From NCBI RefSeq assembly GCF_002909235.1, contig NZ_PHQQ01000028.1, positions 17,016 through 81,015 on the forward strand: a stretch of DNA of 64,000 nt, written 5' to 3'. The notes beneath the pieces are model-generated. The model was not told the DNA's origin. It saw nothing but the letters and a program-made list of their open reading frames with translations, and made no database searches. The position numbers and the translations under genes are program-made. Positions 38,101-45,990 of the stretch are shown here, piece after piece. Position 1 is the stretch's first letter. The number at the start of each line of letters is the position of its first letter. The stretch is from Arenibacter catalasegens (GTDB taxonomy: Bacteria; Bacteroidota; Bacteroidia; Flavobacteriales; Flavobacteriaceae).

Positions 38101-39343
38101 AACTATTGGATTTGTTTTCGGTAGTCAGGCCGATGTTAGGTATGAGGCGGCAAGGAATGGGTGGTTGACCACTTTTCCAGAGTTTAACCAGCAATATATA
38201 GAGAATACCAATAAGCAGTTGAATATAACTGCAACAGCACAGCCCACGCGGGATTTAACTATCGATCTTGTTGCGGATAGGCAATCTTCGGAAAGTTATC
38301 AGGAGACTTTTAACGTGGAAGATCTGGGCAATAGCACATACGAATATTTGAATTTGTTGGGGAATAACTATGGCAGCTTTAGTATTTCTACTTTAATGAT
38401 TGGCACGGTCTTTAGTCAAGGAGATGAATTTAATTCTGCCAATTTTGAAACTTTCAAGCAAAATAGGATTACGGTGGCCAATAGAATTGTGTCGGAAAGA
38501 AACCAGGATACCGGTGTGGTAGATGATGATGGTTTTCCCGAAAGATATGGCAAGACAAGTCAAGATGTTTTATTGCCCGCTTTTTTTGCTGCCTATACAG
38601 GGAAAGATCCCAATAAGGTGAGCTTGGACGCTTTTAGGGATATTCCCATTCCCAACTGGAACATTAAATATACTGGATTAATGCGCAATCCTTGGTTCAA
38701 GGAAAAGTTTAAACGTTTTTCTTTAGGCCATGGATATAGGTCGGCATATAGTATAAATTCATTCCAGACCAATTTAACGCGTACCCAGCTGATCAATGAG
38801 GGTATGGAGCCTATAAATCCGGAAACCCAAGATTTTTTACCGGTTAATATTATGAATAATGTGGTGCTGACGGATCAGTTTAATCCATTGGTGCGGGTAG
38901 ATTTCGAAATGCAAAATTCGCTTAGTGTCCTAGCGGAGATAAGAACGGATAGGACATTATCCTTAAGTTTTGATAATAATTTGATGACAGAGATCAATGG
39001 TAAGGAATATACGGTAGGACTTGGTTATCGCTTTAAGGATGTGAAATTTGTAACTAATATAGGAGGGGAGAAGCAACGATTGAAGGGCGATTTAAATCTT
39101 AAAGCTGACGTAACCTTAAGAGATAATATTACCATTATTCGAAACTTGGATATTGATAACAATCAAATTACTTCAGGACAAAATTTAGTGTCCGTTAAAT
39201 TCGTAGCAGATTACGCCTTGAGCAAAAGTTTAAATGCGCTTTTCTTTTACGATCATTCGTTTTCCAAATTTGCCATTTCAACTGCATTTCCCCAAACTTC
39301 TATAAATACCGGATTTACCCTAAGGTATAATTTTGGGAACTAG
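32162..39343 (+). CDS. sprA: Type IX secretion translocon SprA (Sov)
   Basis: Giant 2,393-residue outer-membrane protein that forms the protein-conducting channel of the type IX secretion system. The start is a TTG at 32162, giving a signal peptide (residues about 1-30, LTILLFIFLGTTESSFAQ). The body is beta-rich throughout with many aromatic/asparagine strand patterns and ends in a typical outer-membrane beta-barrel strand (TGFTLRYNFGN, terminal aromatic-x pattern). A charged linker with lysine-rich sequence lies near residues 1900-1940. Length and context (ruvA upstream, gcvH downstream) match SprA of gliding Flavobacteriaceae. Identification is strong. Confidence 0.94.
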   Translation: MKTGAKIYLKSLFKLTILLFIFLGTTESSFAQETEAEDVNEQETDTLQTGVALGRLKMENPESIVSKYTYDPNLDRYIYSVSVGDFDISYPIILTPTQYLELVRREGMKSYFKEKIDAFSGKKEGSEEARKNLLPNFYVNNSFFESVFGGNTIEVIPQGSVAMDLGVIWQKNDNPSLSPRNRTNLSFDFDQRISLSMLGKIGERLQVTANYDTEATFDFQNLVKLDYTPSEDDILQKIEVGNVSMPLNSSLITGAQSLFGVKTELQFGKTSVTAVFSEQRSQNNTVVAQGGGTVNNFELRAQDYDEDKHFFLAHYFRDNYDAALVNYPYIRSQVQITRLEVWVTNRSQQTLNVRNVVAIQDLGEVRAEKTRIGQNNGDPAGFFNASTAGNLPRNSANDYNPLQIGAGGALTQNIRDIATVQTGFNVPGYTVNQGFDYAILENARKLEQGRDFTFNAQLGYISLNQRLSNDEVLGVSFQYTFNGEVYQVGEFANGGLDATTVSPGAEIPVNNNTLILKLLKSNITNVVDPIWDLMMKNIYSTGAYQLSQEDFKLNILYTETTPRNYITAAESGVGSGWPTTPKPLEERILLDVFNLDRLNAYNDLQNGGDGFFDYVPGITIDPQTGSIIFTKVEPFGEFLFDLLGGGTYDVDNDQGYNANQKKYVFRNMYALPTAAAQQDAEKNKFILKGNYKSQGTNGIPIGAFNVPRGSVRVTAGGRQLQEGIDYTVNYQSGTVQILDPSLEASNTPINISVENNAVFGQQTRRFTGVNVEHQFNKNFVLGGTLLNLNEKPLTQKSNYGIEPVNNTIFGLNSNFSTEVPFLTRLANKLPNIDTDVPSNLSVRGEVAFLSPGSPKNADFQGETTTYLDDFEGAQSLIDIRSFLGWSMASPPLEYMTGNNSLESGYGRAKMAWYTVDPIFYSNQRPSALNDNDISTNETRRIYIQDVFNQDVPQGQTLAQNTLDIAYYPNAKGPYNANPDFTAEQPQDKWAGIMRSLSSTNFEQSNVEYVQFWVLDPYVDGIATSAGDLVINLGNISEDILPDGRKQYENGLPVNPVSNDLTYKTNWGKVPATQSLVYAFDADQNNRGLQDIGFDGLSDADEATYTFEGGITYNGPAEDPALDNYEYFLNREGSILERYLNFNNPDGNSPVQLSNSDRGSTTLPDVEDIDRDGTMNTVNSYFEYRINIKPGTTINDKYVTDIKEGVTRSLPNGNTLNERWIQYKIPLSDFTDAKGGITDFRSISFMRMYLTGFSSNIVMRFATLDLVRGDWRTYTKSLQPEVDGDPTDDGTLVDVNAVNIEENAARTPIPYVLPPGVQRERLNNNNTIIRQNEQSLSFVVENLEPRDSRGVFKNLNIDIRQYKRLKMFMHAEEIVETDYANDETPLVGFIRIGSDFSQNFYQIELPLQLTPYGTSSDSEIWPEVNELDLSLEDLSKVKSAGIAAQTLSTINYYEIDNGVVVQVSEFDPRTLGRLRIGIRGNPSLGSIRSVMVGVKNDDNLPARGEVWFNELRLSGLDNNGGWAAIAALDMNMADFASVSATGSKSTSGFGAIDQMPNERAREDAISYDVVTNVNIGQLFPKKWGLQLPFNYGISEQMITPEFDPVYDDLKLEDRIAAAETPEDAEAIRQQGEDYTKRTSINFIGVSKDRGEEAEANFYDIENFTFNYSYNEVNHRDFEIDELKDQNVVTGFVYNHNFKPVTVEPFAKKDSLFTGKYLKWLKDLNLNVLPASVSLQSNINRSFNQQKFRDVFEPGVEKLDLPFLQQRNYLFNWQYAINYSLTKSLRLNLTASNNNIVRNYFEEDGNSDSDINQALGLWDGFFDLGEPNRHSQEMQLNYELPFNKIPAFSFINSQYTYTSNFDWQRGGDALREVANEDINTVQNASTHNLTASLTMQKFYDFLGLSRKNTKAAAKKPVRLDKGGNAASKEEDNEIKKSSGAGYNAFIDVLTMVKRVNVTYSQNSGKVLPGYTRSVGFIGTAKPTIGFVFGSQADVRYEAARNGWLTTFPEFNQQYIENTNKQLNITATAQPTRDLTIDLVADRQSSESYQETFNVEDLGNSTYEYLNLLGNNYGSFSISTLMIGTVFSQGDEFNSANFETFKQNRITVANRIVSERNQDTGVVDDDGFPERYGKTSQDVLLPAFFAAYTGKDPNKVSLDAFRDIPIPNWNIKYTGLMRNPWFKEKFKRFSLGHGYRSAYSINSFQTNLTRTQLINEGMEPINPETQDFLPVNIMNNVVLTDQFNPLVRVDFEMQNSLSVLAEIRTDRTLSLSFDNNLMTEINGKEYTVGLGYRFKDVKFVTNIGGEKQRLKGDLNLKADVTLRDNITIIRNLDIDNNQITSGQNLVSVKFVADYALSKSLNALFFYDHSFSKFAISTAFPQTSINTGFTLRYNFGN

Positions 39344-39414
39344 ACTAGCTCTCAATAGAAAAGGGACTATAAATTTGCAGCTGATAGGTAAGTGAAAAAG
39401 TTTAAAGGAGTTTA

Positions 39415-39445
39415 TTGATTAACAAGATATAATCTTTTACATTTG
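39415..39445 (+). promoter_or_regulatory. Promoter of gcvH
   Basis: TTG at 39415-39417, a 20-bp spacer and TACATTTG at 39438-39445 match the Bacteroidota promoter pattern. The gcvH ATG is 28 bp downstream. Confidence 0.6.
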
Positions 39446-39473
39446 CTTTCTTTTTTCTTAACAAATTGAGATA

Positions 39474-39854
39474 ATGAATATACCTTCAGAATTAAAGTAC
39501 ACAAAAGACCATGAATGGGTCAGAATAGAGGGCGATACCGCTATTGTGGGGATTACCGATTTTGCCCAAGGGGAACTTGGCGATATTGTCTATGTGGAAG
39601 TAGAGACCTTGGATGAGACCTTGGACAAAGATGAAGTTTTTGGAACTGTTGAGGCTGTTAAAACGGTTTCTGATCTGTTTCTTCCTTTAAGTGGGGAAAT
39701 AGTAGCTTTCAATGAAGCGCTAGAGGATGAACCCGAAAAGGTGAATACCGATCCTTATGGTGACGGTTGGATCATTAAAATTAAATTAAGTAATACTTCT
39801 GAAATAGAGGGCTTATTAGGGGAAGCTGAATACAAAGAACTTGTGGGTGCGTAA
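39474..39854 (+). CDS. gcvH: Glycine cleavage system H protein
   Basis: 126-residue lipoyl carrier protein that shuttles the aminomethyl group between the P, T and L proteins of glycine cleavage. The lipoylation site is Lys63 in [11 protein letters not shown]. The whole hybrid-motif fold ([31 protein letters not shown], here cited in parts HEWVRIEG and [11 protein letters not shown]) is conserved. It overlaps the following VanZ-like gene by about 14 bp if that gene starts at its TTG. The other glycine cleavage genes are not in the window. Confidence 0.96.
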   Translation: MNIPSELKYTKDHEWVRIEGDTAIVGITDFAQGELGDIVYVEVETLDETLDKDEVFGTVEAVKTVSDLFLPLSGEIVAFNEALEDEPEKVNTDPYGDGWIIKIKLSNTSEIEGLLGEAEYKELVGA

Positions 39855-40248
39855 AAAGTATTTTTTTACAATGATATTTATAGGCTGGGTGGTGTTTGTT
39901 ACACTTCTCAGCCTTGTTTCTTTTAAGGAAGAGCATATTCCTTCTATTGATATCCCCCATTTGGACAAGCTAGTGCATTTTACTTTTTATTTTGGGTTTA
40001 CCGTTTTAGGTTGTTTGTCTTTTAGGGAATTTAATCGCAGAAATGTTTCCTTGGGAAAAGTATTGCTGAAAATAATTACTTACGCTGTCGTTTATGGTAT
40101 AATTATTGAAGTGTTGCAAGGTGTAGCTACTATCAATAGAGATCCTGATTTGCTGGACGTTTTGGCAAATAGTTCCGGGGCATTGTTTGGAAGTTTTATA
40201 GTGAAGTACATTTTCTCTGGAAAAACTTCACTAAAGTGGGTGAAATAG
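39841..40248 (+). CDS. VanZ-like family membrane protein
   Basis: 135-residue membrane protein with about four hydrophobic helices and the VanZ-like signature [18 protein letters not shown], followed by [29 protein letters not shown] in pieces ([19 protein letters not shown]). The family is widespread and its biochemical role is unclear, although VanZ itself gives teicoplanin tolerance. The TTG at 39841 overlaps the end of gcvH; an ATG at 39871 is an alternative that keeps most of the first helix. Likely co-transcribed with gcvH. Confidence 0.82.
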   Translation: MWVRKKYFFTMIFIGWVVFVTLLSLVSFKEEHIPSIDIPHLDKLVHFTFYFGFTVLGCLSFREFNRRNVSLGKVLLKIITYAVVYGIIIEVLQGVATINRDPDLLDVLANSSGALFGSFIVKYIFSGKTSLKWVK

Positions 40249-40493
40249 CATTTATTTTGAGTATTTTGGAGGGGTATTTCGATTTAAGGAGTGCAACTTT
40301 CTGGTTCTTAGTTAAATGTAAGTGCAAATTGATGTAATCTGCGTCGTTAGTACTATTTTGGCTATAGGTAACAAATGAAAGCGATGTTTTGGATCCCAAT
40401 GACCTGTTTAAATTTATTTGTATTTTTTTTAACAAAAAGTTTTAAACAGATAAAATAAATATATAAATTAGCGAACATTAAAAATGAATAATT

Positions 40494-41204
40494 ATGGAAC
40501 TTAAAAAGAATCCTAAGGCAGATTTAACAAGAAATAGCGGGCTTTATTTCGTTATTGGTCTTGTTGTGGTTATGCTATTGACGTATATAGCTTTTGAATG
40601 GAAGACCTATGACGACGATAATAATTTTGATTATACCATGAATGTGGAGGATACTTTGGATGAAGAAGTTCCTATGACCGAACAAATTAAGACACCACCA
40701 CCACCACCACCACCAGCTGCTCCTGAAATCATTGAGGTTGTTGAGGATGAGGAGGAAGTTGAGGAAACGGTAATAGAATCAACAGAAACCAGTCAAGAGG
40801 AAGAGGTGATAGAAGTTGCTGATGTTGAGGTTGAAGAGATGGAGGAAGATGTGGATGTGCCTTTTGCAGTTATCGAGGATGTTCCAATTTTTCCAGGTTG
40901 TGAAAATGAGCCAAAAAGTAAGTTAAGGGATTGTTTTAACTCAATGATGCAAAAGCATATTGGTAAAAACTTCCGTTATCCAGAAATTGCACAAGAGATG
41001 GGTGTTCAAGGAAGGGTGAACGTGATGTTCGTTATTCAGAAGGATGGAAGCATTGGGAATGTGAGAATGAGAGGTCCGGATAAAAACTTGGAGGAAGAGG
41101 CAGCAAGGATTATCGGAAAATTACCTAAGATGACTCCTGGAAAACAAAGAGGTAGAGCTGTTCGTGTACCATTTAGTATTCCAATTACTTTCAAATTACA
41201 ATAG
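40494..41204 (+). CDS. Energy transducer TonB
   Basis: 236-residue TonB-family protein. One membrane helix at about residues 18-36 is followed by an acidic, proline-containing linker (PPPPPPPAAPEI, then glutamate-rich to about residue 120). The C-terminal TonB domain spans about 140-236 (FRYPEIAQEMGVQGRVNV, FVIQKDGSIGNVRM, TPGKQRGRAVRVPFSIPI). It would transmit proton-motive force to TonB-dependent outer-membrane transporters. The hexaproline run is coded by repeated cca/acc triplets. It stands alone and is followed by a strong terminator. Confidence 0.92.
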   Translation: MELKKNPKADLTRNSGLYFVIGLVVVMLLTYIAFEWKTYDDDNNFDYTMNVEDTLDEEVPMTEQIKTPPPPPPPAAPEIIEVVEDEEEVEETVIESTETSQEEEVIEVADVEVEEMEEDVDVPFAVIEDVPIFPGCENEPKSKLRDCFNSMMQKHIGKNFRYPEIAQEMGVQGRVNVMFVIQKDGSIGNVRMRGPDKNLEEEAARIIGKLPKMTPGKQRGRAVRVPFSIPITFKLQ

Positions 41205-41234
41205 TTAAGGTTAAAGAAACCAATAGTATATTTA

Positions 41235-41265
41235 AAATCCCGAGCCTGTGCTCGGGATTTTTTTT
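41235..41265 (+). terminator. Terminator after tonB
   Basis: Perfect 10-bp stem AAATCCCGAG/CTCGGGATTT with a 6-nt loop and a T tract, starting 30 bp after the tonB stop. Confidence 0.92.
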
Positions 41266-41393
41266 GCTCCTGATGAAATGCTATTCAGGCCAAATGATGT
41301 TAATGAGTGTTGTGTGTCAATTCTGGAACGTGTCGTTTTTATTTGTACTTAAGACTGCTTTGGCTGTTTATGAATATAAACATGTTTATTTGG

Positions 41394-41424
41394 TTGCAAA
41401 AAATTCTTACGAGGTGTATCTTTG
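41394..41424 (+). promoter_or_regulatory. Promoter of the oxidase assembly operon (before ctaB)
   Basis: TTG at 41394-41396, a 20-bp spacer and TATCTTTG at 41417-41424 match the Bacteroidota consensus; the ctaB ATG follows at 41440. The short distance leaves only a few bases of leader. Confidence 0.6.
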
Positions 41425-41439
41425 CGATCCATTTAAAAA

Positions 41440-42345
41440 ATGAAAATGAAAACGGCGGTCAGTTCAGTAAAAAACACCTCTATGGCGGTATATTTTGCTG
41501 ACTTTAAAGAAATTACCAAAGCAAGGCTCGCGGTCAGTGTAGTTTTCTCTTCCATAGCAGGATATTTTCTTGGGGCTGTAGAAATTAATTTTTACTCGGT
41601 ACTTCTCTTGGCTTTTGGTGGTTATTGTATGGTAGGGGCCTCCAATGCTTATAATCAGATTATAGAAAAGGATTTGGATGCGTTAATGGATCGCACCAAG
41701 AATAGGCCTATACCAGCTGGGAGAATGTCTGTAAATACGGCAATGACCATTGCCGTTCTAATGACGATTTTGGGAATTGTAGCTTTGTATTTTCTGAATC
41801 CCAAGACGGCCATGTTCGGGGCTATATCAATTTTTTTGTATACCAGTGTTTACACCCCGTTAAAGACAAAAACGCCCTTAGCGGTCTTTGTTGGTGCCTT
41901 TCCGGGCGCCATTCCCTTCATGTTGGGATGGGTGGCTGCAACAGATAATTTTGGGATAGAACCAGGTGTATTGTTTATGATACAATTCTTTTGGCAGTTT
42001 CCGCATTTCTGGGCTTTGGGTTGGATGTTGGATGAAGACTATAAAAAAGGGGGGTTTAAAATGCTTCCCACGGGTAAAAAGGATAAGGGTACCGCTTTGC
42101 AGATAATTATGTATACCATATGGATGATGTTCATTTCTGTGATACCGGTATTTGGTTTTACGGGAAGATTGCAATTATCCATTGTTGGGGGAGTTATCGT
42201 CTTTTTAATGGGGACGGTAATGTTGTTCTTCGCTTTTAAATTATATGAAAAAAGAGATAATACATCGGCCAAAAAATTAATGTTGGCCAGTGTAAGTTAT
42301 ATTACCCTGATGCAGGTAGTATATGTAATTGATAAATTTATTTAA
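41440..42345 (+). CDS. ctaB: Protohaem IX farnesyltransferase (haem O synthase)
   Basis: 301-residue polytopic UbiA-family prenyltransferase that converts haem B to haem O, the precursor of haem A for the oxidase. The Asp-rich substrate motif DLDALMDRTKNRP sits at about residues 86-98, and the second motif region is FWALGWMLDEDYKKGG. About nine hydrophobic helices are spread over the protein. It heads a group of oxidase genes that completes the coxB-coxA operon at 5.8-8.7 kb. The next gene starts 5 bp downstream. Confidence 0.95.
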   Translation: MKMKTAVSSVKNTSMAVYFADFKEITKARLAVSVVFSSIAGYFLGAVEINFYSVLLLAFGGYCMVGASNAYNQIIEKDLDALMDRTKNRPIPAGRMSVNTAMTIAVLMTILGIVALYFLNPKTAMFGAISIFLYTSVYTPLKTKTPLAVFVGAFPGAIPFMLGWVAATDNFGIEPGVLFMIQFFWQFPHFWALGWMLDEDYKKGGFKMLPTGKKDKGTALQIIMYTIWMMFISVIPVFGFTGRLQLSIVGGVIVFLMGTVMLFFAFKLYEKRDNTSAKKLMLASVSYITLMQVVYVIDKFI

Positions 42346-42350
42346 TAAAG

Positions 42351-42932
42351 ATGGACTTAACGCAAGGGACAGGAAAGGAAAAGAACAATAGAGCAAAGAA
42401 GATGATGCTCTGGTTTGGTATTATTAGCTTGCTTATGGGGTTTGCAGGTTGGACCAGTGCTTATATTGTGAGCAGTTCAAGGGAAGACTGGGTTAGGGAA
42501 TTGGCTTTGCCATCCTCGTTTTTGATAAGTACTATAGTTATAGTTATAAGTAGTATAACTTATATTATGGCTAAGAAGGCCATTAAGCAAGATCAGCTTA
42601 AGCAGTGCACTAATTGGTTGTTATTGACCTTGGGCTTGGGTATTGCTTTTGTAGTATTACAATTTAATGGATTTTCCCAAATGGTAGCTAACGGGTACTA
42701 TTTTACGGGGCCTACGAGTAATATTAAAATGTCTTATGTTTTTTTAATAGCTGCAGTGCATATTGTACATGTTGTTGCTGGAATAATTTCGCTTTTGGTG
42801 GTTATTACCAACCACTTGCGAAATAAGTATTCATCCGAGGAAATGCTCGGATTCGAGTTGGGGGCTACATTTTGGCATTTTTTGGATATTCTTTGGGTTT
42901 ATTTAATTCTATTCATGTATTTCGTAAACTAA
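42351..42932 (+). CDS. Haem-copper oxidase subunit III (short form)
   Basis: 193-residue membrane protein with about five hydrophobic helices, matching the short, cyoC-like form of subunit III (AKKMMLWFGIISLLMGFAGW, then VAAVHIVHVVAGIISLLV-like region and FWHFLDILWVYLILFMYF at the C-terminus). Subunit III stabilises the catalytic core and the proton entry path. It lies directly after ctaB and ahead of a second, longer subunit III gene. Two subunit III genes in series recur, as far as I recall, in Flavobacteriia. Confidence 0.88.
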   Translation: MDLTQGTGKEKNNRAKKMMLWFGIISLLMGFAGWTSAYIVSSSREDWVRELALPSSFLISTIVIVISSITYIMAKKAIKQDQLKQCTNWLLLTLGLGIAFVVLQFNGFSQMVANGYYFTGPTSNIKMSYVFLIAAVHIVHVVAGIISLLVVITNHLRNKYSSEEMLGFELGATFWHFLDILWVYLILFMYFVN

Positions 42933-42952
42933 ATATTAGCTATTTCATTGGT

Positions 42953-43019
42953 AATAAGTAGGTAATATTGGCCTGCTTATTTAGAATGGGTTTTTTTTGC
43001 CATTTTTAAAAGGCAAAAA
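42953..43019 (+). terminator. Possible attenuating hairpins between the two subunit III genes
   Basis: A 10-bp stem AATAAGTAGG/CCTGCTTATT (one G-T pair) at 42953-42981 is followed by a T8 run and a second stem TTTTTGCC/GGCAAAAA (42994-43019). Together they could stop part of the transcription. Confidence 0.45.
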
Positions 43020-43020
43020 T

Positions 43021-43049
43021 TTTGTTTAGCCGAAAAAAATGTAAATTTG
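43021..43049 (+). promoter_or_regulatory. Promoter before the second subunit III gene
   Basis: TTTG at 43021-43024, a 17-bp spacer and TAAATTTG at 43042-43049 fit the Bacteroidota promoter pattern, 31 bp before the ATG at 43080. Confidence 0.6.
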
Positions 43050-43079
43050 TGAAAATTTTATTAACGCGATAATTTTTAT

Positions 43080-44054
43080 ATGGATTCTACGATTACTACG
43101 GGTACAGAAGAAAATGTTTGGGGTGGAGGAAATCGACCACTAGGCGCTAGTTACGGAAAGTTGATGATGTGGTTCTTTCTTGTCTCCGATGCTTTGACGT
43201 TTTCTGGCTTCCTTGCTGCATACGGTTTTTCGAGATTTAAGTTTATAGAAACTTGGCCAATTGCAGATGAGGTATTTACCCACGTTCCCTTTTTTCATGG
43301 GAATTATCCTATGTACTACGTAGCATTCATGACATTTGTTTTGATTATGTCATCGGTGACCATGGTATTGGCTGTTGATGCTGGACATAAACTGCAAAAG
43401 ACAAAGGTGATCTGGTTTATGTTTTTAACTATCATCGGTGGAGCTATATTTGTAGGTTCTCAAGCTTGGGAATGGGCTACATTTATAAAAGGTGATTATG
43501 GCGCTTTGGAAACTAAAGGCGGTAGAGTATTGCAATTTGTAAGCGCGGATTCCGGAGAACGTATGGCAATACGCGATTTTGCAGAAACCATTCCAGGTGA
43601 AAGGGTAGATCATGAGAAGAAGAACGGAATTTGGTATTATCAGGGAGATGCCCTGCCCAGTTATTCCTTAAATGAGATAGTTGAAGGGGTAAAGGAGAAT
43701 TCTAATGTTTTAATTCGTACCGAATTAATAAATGAGGATGGACATAAAACGGTTTTAACAAGGGATGAAACCTTGAAAAAATTAAATGATGCGGTTCTTG
43801 TCTTGGAAGGTGCCAATCTAAAACACAATGAGTACGGTAGTAGATTGTTTGCCGATTTCTTTTTCTTTATTACTGGTTTTCATGGTTTTCACGTTTTTTC
43901 AGGTGTAATAATCAACTGTATTATCTTTTTCAATGTTATTCTTGGTACTTATGAGAGAAGAGGGCATTATGAAATGGTAGAAAAAGTTGGGTTGTACTGG
44001 CACTTTGTGGATTTAGTTTGGGTATTTGTATTTACCTTCTTCTACTTGGTATAG
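43080..44054 (+). CDS. Haem-copper oxidase subunit III with a large soluble insert
   Basis: 324-residue subunit III. The membrane helices are at about residues 27-50, 77-98, 108-134, 257-290 and 303-324. The C-terminal helices carry GFHGFHVFSG and YWHFVDLVWVFVF, which are diagnostic. Between the third helix and the GFHGFH region is a hydrophilic insert of about 117 residues (139-255) rich in charged residues, absent from ordinary subunit III. It might interact with the Act complex or cytochromes on the periplasmic side; that is inference. It precedes the subunit IV gene by 54 bp. Confidence 0.9.
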   Translation: MDSTITTGTEENVWGGGNRPLGASYGKLMMWFFLVSDALTFSGFLAAYGFSRFKFIETWPIADEVFTHVPFFHGNYPMYYVAFMTFVLIMSSVTMVLAVDAGHKLQKTKVIWFMFLTIIGGAIFVGSQAWEWATFIKGDYGALETKGGRVLQFVSADSGERMAIRDFAETIPGERVDHEKKNGIWYYQGDALPSYSLNEIVEGVKENSNVLIRTELINEDGHKTVLTRDETLKKLNDAVLVLEGANLKHNEYGSRLFADFFFFITGFHGFHVFSGVIINCIIFFNVILGTYERRGHYEMVEKVGLYWHFVDLVWVFVFTFFYLV

Positions 44055-44108
44055 CTAACCTCAATTAATAATTATCCTAATAGAATACTTTAAAAAAATA
44101 TAATTAGA

Positions 44109-44492
44109 ATGGCACACGAACATAAACTGGAAATATTTAGAGGTTTGTTGAAGTTTAAGTCCAACACCCAAAAAATATGGGGTGTATTAATATTCCTTAC
44201 TTTGATAACCATAGTTGAAGTAGGGTTGGGGATTGCGAAGCCTGCCGCATTGACGCATTCACATTTTTTGGGAATGAAAGTCTTGAACTGGATTTTCATT
44301 GTTTTAACATTGGTAAAGGCCTATTATATTGCTTGGGACTTTATGCACCTTAGGGATGAGAAGAGTTCATTGAGAAGAGCCATTATTTGGACTCCAATAT
44401 TCTTAGTGGCATATCTAATTTTTATACTTCTATTTGAAGCCGATTATATCTATAATGTCTATAGGGACGGTTTTGTTAAGTGGAACTTCTAA
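44109..44492 (+). CDS. Cytochrome c oxidase subunit IV
   Basis: 127-residue small membrane subunit with three hydrophobic helices (about residues 24-45, 57-78 and 95-115) and the family's FIVLTLVKAYYIAWDFMHLRDE segment seen as IVLTLVKAYYIAWDFMHL. It belongs to the prokaryotic COX4 family (CyoD-like) and probably stabilises the complex. It is the last gene before a strong terminator, which separates the oxidase subunits from the assembly-factor genes. Confidence 0.88.
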   Translation: MAHEHKLEIFRGLLKFKSNTQKIWGVLIFLTLITIVEVGLGIAKPAALTHSHFLGMKVLNWIFIVLTLVKAYYIAWDFMHLRDEKSSLRRAIIWTPIFLVAYLIFILLFEADYIYNVYRDGFVKWNF

Positions 44493-44510
44493 CGAATAAT
44501 TAACAGCAAA

Positions 44511-44537
44511 AAAGACGGTATAACAACCGTCTTTTTT
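44511..44537 (+). terminator. Terminator after oxidase subunit IV
   Basis: Stem AAAGACGGT/ACCGTCTTT with loop ATAACA, followed by a T tract, 19 bp after the subunit IV stop. Confidence 0.88.
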
Positions 44538-44629
44538 ATTTTTGTACAAGTTCTGCGCGTTCTTATTTTGTGGGGGCGTAAAGTTCTTTTTTAGTTGATC
44601 ATGTAGTGATTGAAACTAATTTAAATTAG

Positions 44630-45262
44630 ATGAAGAAAGCAATAGTACTGGTTACATTATTTATTTTGCCCATAGTTATATATCTTTTTTTTGCATCGGG
44701 GATTACAAACTTTGGGAAGTTGGCAACTATGACCGAGAATGTTTCGGAATTAGATTTTGCTTCAAGTGACGTTTCCTTGGAGGGGAAAATTACAGTTCTG
44801 GGATTTCTAGGTAGGGATGTGGAAAGTAAAAAGGGCAATGCCTTTAATTTGAATCAGAAAATTTACAAACGCTTTAATAAGTTTAAGGATTTTCAATTTG
44901 TCATGCTAATGCCGAAAGGTACGGAGCAGGGTGTGGAGGAATTAAAAAGGGAGTTGGAGCAATTGGCTGATGTAGAAAAATGGAAATTTGTTTTTGGTAA
45001 TGAAGAGGAAATACGAGGAATGTTCAATAGCTTAAAGACCAATCTTGCCTTGGATCACGATTTAAGTACTCCCTATGTCTTTATTATAGATAAAAAGAGG
45101 GTTCTTAGGGGAAGGGACGATGATGAGGACGAAGGCCTTAAATATGGATTTGATACCTCTTCTGTGGCGGACCTAAACAATAAAATGGAAGATGATATAA
45201 AAATTATATTGGCCGAATATCGTATGGCCCTTAAAAAGAATAGTGCTGATAGGCAAAAATAA
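44630..45262 (+). CDS. Membrane-anchored thioredoxin-fold protein, SCO-like without redox cysteines
   Basis: 210-residue protein with one N-terminal helix (residues about 4-23) and a periplasmic domain whose pattern resembles a thioredoxin/SCO fold (KITVLGFLGRDVESKKGNAF, FQFVMLMPKGTEQG, TPYVFIIDKKRVLRGRDDDED). It has no CxxxC or CxxC, so it is not a copper or disulfide enzyme of the normal kind. It overlaps by 1 bp with the true SCO1 gene that follows, so the two are likely a matched pair in oxidase assembly. Family unnamed as far as I can tell; function inferred from context. Confidence 0.75.
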   Translation: MKKAIVLVTLFILPIVIYLFFASGITNFGKLATMTENVSELDFASSDVSLEGKITVLGFLGRDVESKKGNAFNLNQKIYKRFNKFKDFQFVMLMPKGTEQGVEELKRELEQLADVEKWKFVFGNEEEIRGMFNSLKTNLALDHDLSTPYVFIIDKKRVLRGRDDDEDEGLKYGFDTSSVADLNNKMEDDIKIILAEYRMALKKNSADRQK

Positions 45263-45990
45263 TGCAAAAGAATAAATACACTTATGTTTGGGTTTCCTTG
45301 GTAATCCTTGTTTTCGGAATAATCTTTATTCCTAAAATTATTGAACGGCTGCAAGCTGGTAGTGTAGTGCAAAATGATAGGTTGAACCTTAGAGGTGATG
45401 ATGAGAAATTGGCATTTGTGGAAATGAACGGTAAAAGACGGAAAGTGCCTCCCTTCGCCTTTATGAATCAAGATAGTCTTCTAATTACCAATGACGATTA
45501 CCGTGGAAAAGTTTATCTGGTGGAATTCTTTTTTACCACCTGCCCCTCCATTTGCCCAATTATGAATAAAAACTTAGTGCAGATTCAGGACGAGTTCAAA
45601 GGTTTTGAAAATTTTGGGGTGGCATCTTTTACTATAAATCCGGACTATGATACACCTAAGGTATTAAAAGAGTATGCCGAGGAGTATGGGATAACCAATA
45701 TGGACTGGCACTTATTAACAGGGAATCTAAACGATATTTATACCTTGGCCAATACAGGGTTTAGTATTTTTGCAGCTGAAGTTCCAGCAGCGGAAGGTGG
45801 CTTTGAACACGCGGGCCTATTCGCCTTGGTAGATGGAAATGGGTATATACGTTCAAGGGTAGATAAGTTTGGAAATCCAATCGTGTACTACCGAGGAACC
45901 ATTACAGAGGAAGAAGGTGAAAATGATCATGGGGAAAAGGAGCAAATATCAATCCTGAAAGAGGATATTAAAAAGTTATTGGAGGAGTAA
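45262..45990 (+). CDS. SCO1/SenC family copper chaperone
   Basis: 242-residue membrane-anchored thioredoxin-fold protein that delivers copper to the CuA site of subunit II. The N-terminal helix is at about residues 8-25. The copper-binding CxxxC lies in TTCPSICPIMNKN, and the distal histidine is expected in FEHAGLFALVD. It lies between the cysteine-free SCO-like gene and the DUF420 gene, with 1-bp overlaps on both sides. The match of the CuA-containing coxB in the same window and this chaperone is consistent. Confidence 0.93.
   Translation: MQKNKYTYVWVSLVILVFGIIFIPKIIERLQAGSVVQNDRLNLRGDDEKLAFVEMNGKRRKVPPFAFMNQDSLLITNDDYRGKVYLVEFFFTTCPSICPIMNKNLVQIQDEFKGFENFGVASFTINPDYDTPKVLKEYAEEYGITNMDWHLLTGNLNDIYTLANTGFSIFAAEVPAAEGGFEHAGLFALVDGNGYIRSRVDKFGNPIVYYRGTITEEEGENDHGEKEQISILKEDIKKLLEE

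Noticed and set aside
41307..41501. 64-residue ORF before ctaB
   Set aside because: Covers the terminator-to-promoter gap and the start of ctaB in another frame; no support for coding.
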